DNA from: an uncultured Collinsella sp.
GTDB lineage: Bacteria > Actinomycetota > Coriobacteriia > Coriobacteriales > Coriobacteriaceae
Assembly: GCA_902489515.1 (NCBI GenBank)
Contig: CABUAL010000134.1
Coordinates: 1 to 5,444 of the forward strand
Length of the DNA: 5,444 bases
Direction of reading: 5' to 3'
In this document: one piece after another, positions 4,220 to 5,444 of the stretch
Position numbering within the stretch: position 1 is the first letter of the stretch
Layout of the letters: every line of letters begins with the position of its first letter
Made by a program: the position numbers and the translations under genes
The notes under the pieces: generated by a model
Told to the model about the DNA's origin: nothing
Database searches by the model: none
Seen by the model: only the letters and a program-made list of their open reading frames with translations

Positions 4220-4558
4220 ATGGAATATCGACAGACAGATGGCAAAACTCGGCGCGTGCACAAGCAGTATGTGGACGTCGTGGCTCGCATCCTCGCGGGC
4301 GGACAAGTCGTGCCGGTTACCGTCTGCTGGGTCGACGGTCGCTGCTTTACGATTGACGAGATCGTCTCGTCCACTGGTTTTGGCCTGACGGTCCACGGCG
4401 TTCGTACGGCAACCTATAAGGTGCGTTTTGGCGGGCACGCGACCGAGTTGTATCTGGAGGACCAGGCGTACGGACGGCCGGACGGCTCGCAGGCCCACGT
4501 GATGCGTTGGTGGGTCTGGGCGTTTGATCGTACGCTTGAGGGCGAGCGCCGTAGGTAA
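4220..4558 (+). CDS. Conserved small protein of unknown function
   Basis: From ATG 4220 the product has 112 residues, with no membrane segment or signal peptide. The core begins KQYVDVVARI (residues 15-24), continues with VVPVTVCWVDGRCFTIDEI (30-48), a variable loop, ATYKVRF (64-70) and ATELYLED (74-81), and ends in RWWVWAFDRT (96-105). The alternation suggests a small beta-rich domain. The pattern Y-V-D-V ... hydrophobic strand, W-x-D-G-R-x-x-x-I-D, then a Trp/Phe-rich last strand resembles a family of unnamed short proteins in Firmicutes that I recall from memory. No function is known to me. ATGs at 4199 and 4211 are also in frame; none of the three has a good Shine-Dalgarno sequence. I chose 4220 because family members begin close to the YVDV motif; 4199 would be right if the mRNA is leaderless. 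It lies 84 nt before the BI-1-like gene and may be cotranscribed with it. Confidence 0.7.
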   Translation: MEYRQTDGKTRRVHKQYVDVVARILAGGQVVPVTVCWVDGRCFTIDEIVSSTGFGLTVHGVRTATYKVRFGGHATELYLEDQAYGRPDGSQAHVMRWWVWAFDRTLEGERRR

Positions 4559-4576
4559 GGACGCACGGCGTTCGGG

Positions 4577-4598
4577 TACAATGACAGGAATCTTGTCA
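4577..4598 (+). promoter_or_regulatory. -10-like hexamer overlapped by a small palindrome, upstream of the BI-1 gene
   Basis: TACAAT (4577-4582) matches five of six -10 positions and would start transcription near 4589. TGACA (4582-4586) and TGTCA (4594-4598), a 5-bp inverted repeat with a 7-nt spacer, begin at the last base of that hexamer and cover the predicted start site, where a repressor would be placed. No good -35 is present, so this would be an activator-dependent or weak promoter, if it is one. Confidence 0.35.
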
Positions 4599-4642
4599 GC
4601 TACTGCGCCGTTATTTGTGGCGCTTTTTGAAAGGACGAACCT

Positions 4643-5338
4643 ATGAACGATATCCAGGGCTATCAGAACGGCCCCGTCGAGAGCGGCGCAAGCCGCGCCA
4701 AGGAGATGTCGCCGCGCGCGTACAACCTTGTCATGTCTGCCCTGATCTTCTTGGGCTTTTGCGCCATGGGCGCCGGCGCCTACTTTACGAGCACCATGTC
4801 GTTTGCGCGCATGATGATGAGCGGCGCAGCCTTGCCGCTGGTCTTTGGCTCGTTTATTTTGACCATCGTCGGCATGGTCATGATGTCGGCCGCCGCCAGC
4901 AAGCAGTCCGTGGGCCTGTCCCTTGTGGGCTACGTAATCTTTGCGAGTACCTTTGGCCTGACCGCGTCGTTTGGCCTTGCCAACTACGACCTGCCCACCA
5001 TCAACACTGCCTTTATCGCCACGGCCGCCATCACCTTTGTCTTTGGCGCGCTGGGCGTGACCTTCCCCAAGTTTTTCCAGCGCGTATATGGCATCGGTTT
5101 TGGCATTCTGCTCGCCACTATTCTGGTTGAGATCGTGCTGATGTTCATGGGCGTCTCGCAGTCCATCACCGACCTGATCGTGATCGTGGTGTTCGCCGGC
5201 TTTATTGGCTACGACACCTATGTTGCCACGACGGTGCCGCCTACGCTGCCCAACGCCGTGCTCATGGCGTCCAATCTGTTCGTTGACATTATCAACGTGT
5301 TCCTGCGCATCCTGAACATCCTTGGCCGTCGCGACTAG
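4643..5338 (+). CDS. Bax inhibitor-1 / YetJ family membrane protein
   Basis: The 231-residue protein has about seven membrane helices (near residues 28-48, 60-81, 90-110, 119-140, 149-170, 174-193 and 203-225) after a soluble 25-residue N-terminus. The C-terminal third is diagnostic: AGFIGYDTY (185-193), then NLFVDIINVFLRILNILGRR (211-230), the standard BI-1 ending. Asp191 and Asp215 are 24 residues apart, the same spacing as the Asp171/Asp195 pair that forms the pH-sensitive di-aspartyl latch of B. subtilis YetJ, so calcium leak through the membrane is a reasonable inference. Bacterial members also include YccA/YbhL, which interact with FtsH; which role applies here cannot be told. The ATG start is set by AAAGGA (4630-4635) with 7-nt spacing. 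A terminator follows 43 nt after the stop. Confidence 0.92.
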   Translation: MNDIQGYQNGPVESGASRAKEMSPRAYNLVMSALIFLGFCAMGAGAYFTSTMSFARMMMSGAALPLVFGSFILTIVGMVMMSAAASKQSVGLSLVGYVIFASTFGLTASFGLANYDLPTINTAFIATAAITFVFGALGVTFPKFFQRVYGIGFGILLATILVEIVLMFMGVSQSITDLIVIVVFAGFIGYDTYVATTVPPTLPNAVLMASNLFVDIINVFLRILNILGRRD

Positions 5339-5381
5339 TGGCGAATTGCGGCGGTGCTTGCCGTGCGGGCAAATCGATGCG

Positions 5382-5410
5382 AAAGGCGGTCCTTCGGGGC
5401 CGTCTTTTTT
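5382..5410 (+). terminator. Rho-independent terminator after the BI-1-like gene
   Basis: AGGCGGTCC pairs with GGGCCGTCT around a UUCG tetraloop closed by C-G, the most stable common RNA tetraloop, and a run of T (5405-5410) follows. Two stem pairs are G·U wobbles. Two A residues before the stem can pair with the T run. Confidence 0.93.
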
Positions 5411-5444
5411 GTACGCGGCGGGGTGTTCTTCGGTGGCCACAGCA
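5411..5444. other. Window edge, nothing assignable
   Basis: The last 34 bases follow the terminator and hold no start codon with a ribosome binding site. Whether a gene begins or ends just outside cannot be judged. Confidence 0.4.

Noticed and set aside
4184..5440. A 418-codon open frame on the - strand opposite the unknown protein and the BI-1 gene
   Set aside because: The translation is rich in His, Gly, Lys, Gln and Asp with no domain pattern, and it lies antisense to a clear BI-1 protein with a good ribosome binding site and terminator. Long antisense frames are expected in high-G+C DNA.

Overview
The window looks like chromosomal DNA from a high-G+C Gram-positive of the Coriobacteriia, most like Collinsella. 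This is inferred from the sepF–yggT–divIVA division cluster, the actinobacterial-style Lys-Arg-Gly-Tyr motif in DivIVA, G/C-ending codons and AAAGGA/GGAGG ribosome binding sites. No mobile-element gene, CRISPR array or RNA gene was found. The gene content is ordinary housekeeping; the less usual signals lie in start codons, leaders and intergenic DNA.

Left part (1-1310, + strand): the 3' end of sepF, a YggT/YlmG membrane protein whose only credible start is an ATC codon, and divIVA, closed by a strong intrinsic terminator. These proteins act at the division site or cell pole (SepF links FtsZ to the membrane, DivIVA marks curved membrane). A convergent terminator (1334-1371) then ends transcription arriving from the right.

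Middle (1334-3970, - strand): a small FMN nitroreductase (1419-1949), a 280-bp non-coding spacer, and a two-gene phosphate transport operon in the order pit (2921-3970) then a DUF47/PhoU-like partner (2230-2853). The spacer holds 14-bp and 11-bp direct repeats and a roughly 110-bp inverted-repeat element with a perfect 22-bp stem. That element sits directly after the DUF47 stop codon and is bracketed by a 6-bp direct repeat.

Right part (3971-5444): a roughly 250-bp divergent region between pit and a small + strand protein of unknown function. The pit leader holds a near-perfect Shine-Dalgarno sequence that serves no recognisable start, plus a three-codon mini-ORF in frame with pit. Then come the unknown protein, a BI-1/YetJ-type membrane protein preceded by a -10-like hexamer and a small palindrome, and a UUCG-loop terminator.

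I do not see a clearly new multi-gene system. The best candidates for something undescribed are the palindromic element at 2114-2224, the pit leader, and the ATC start of yggT.
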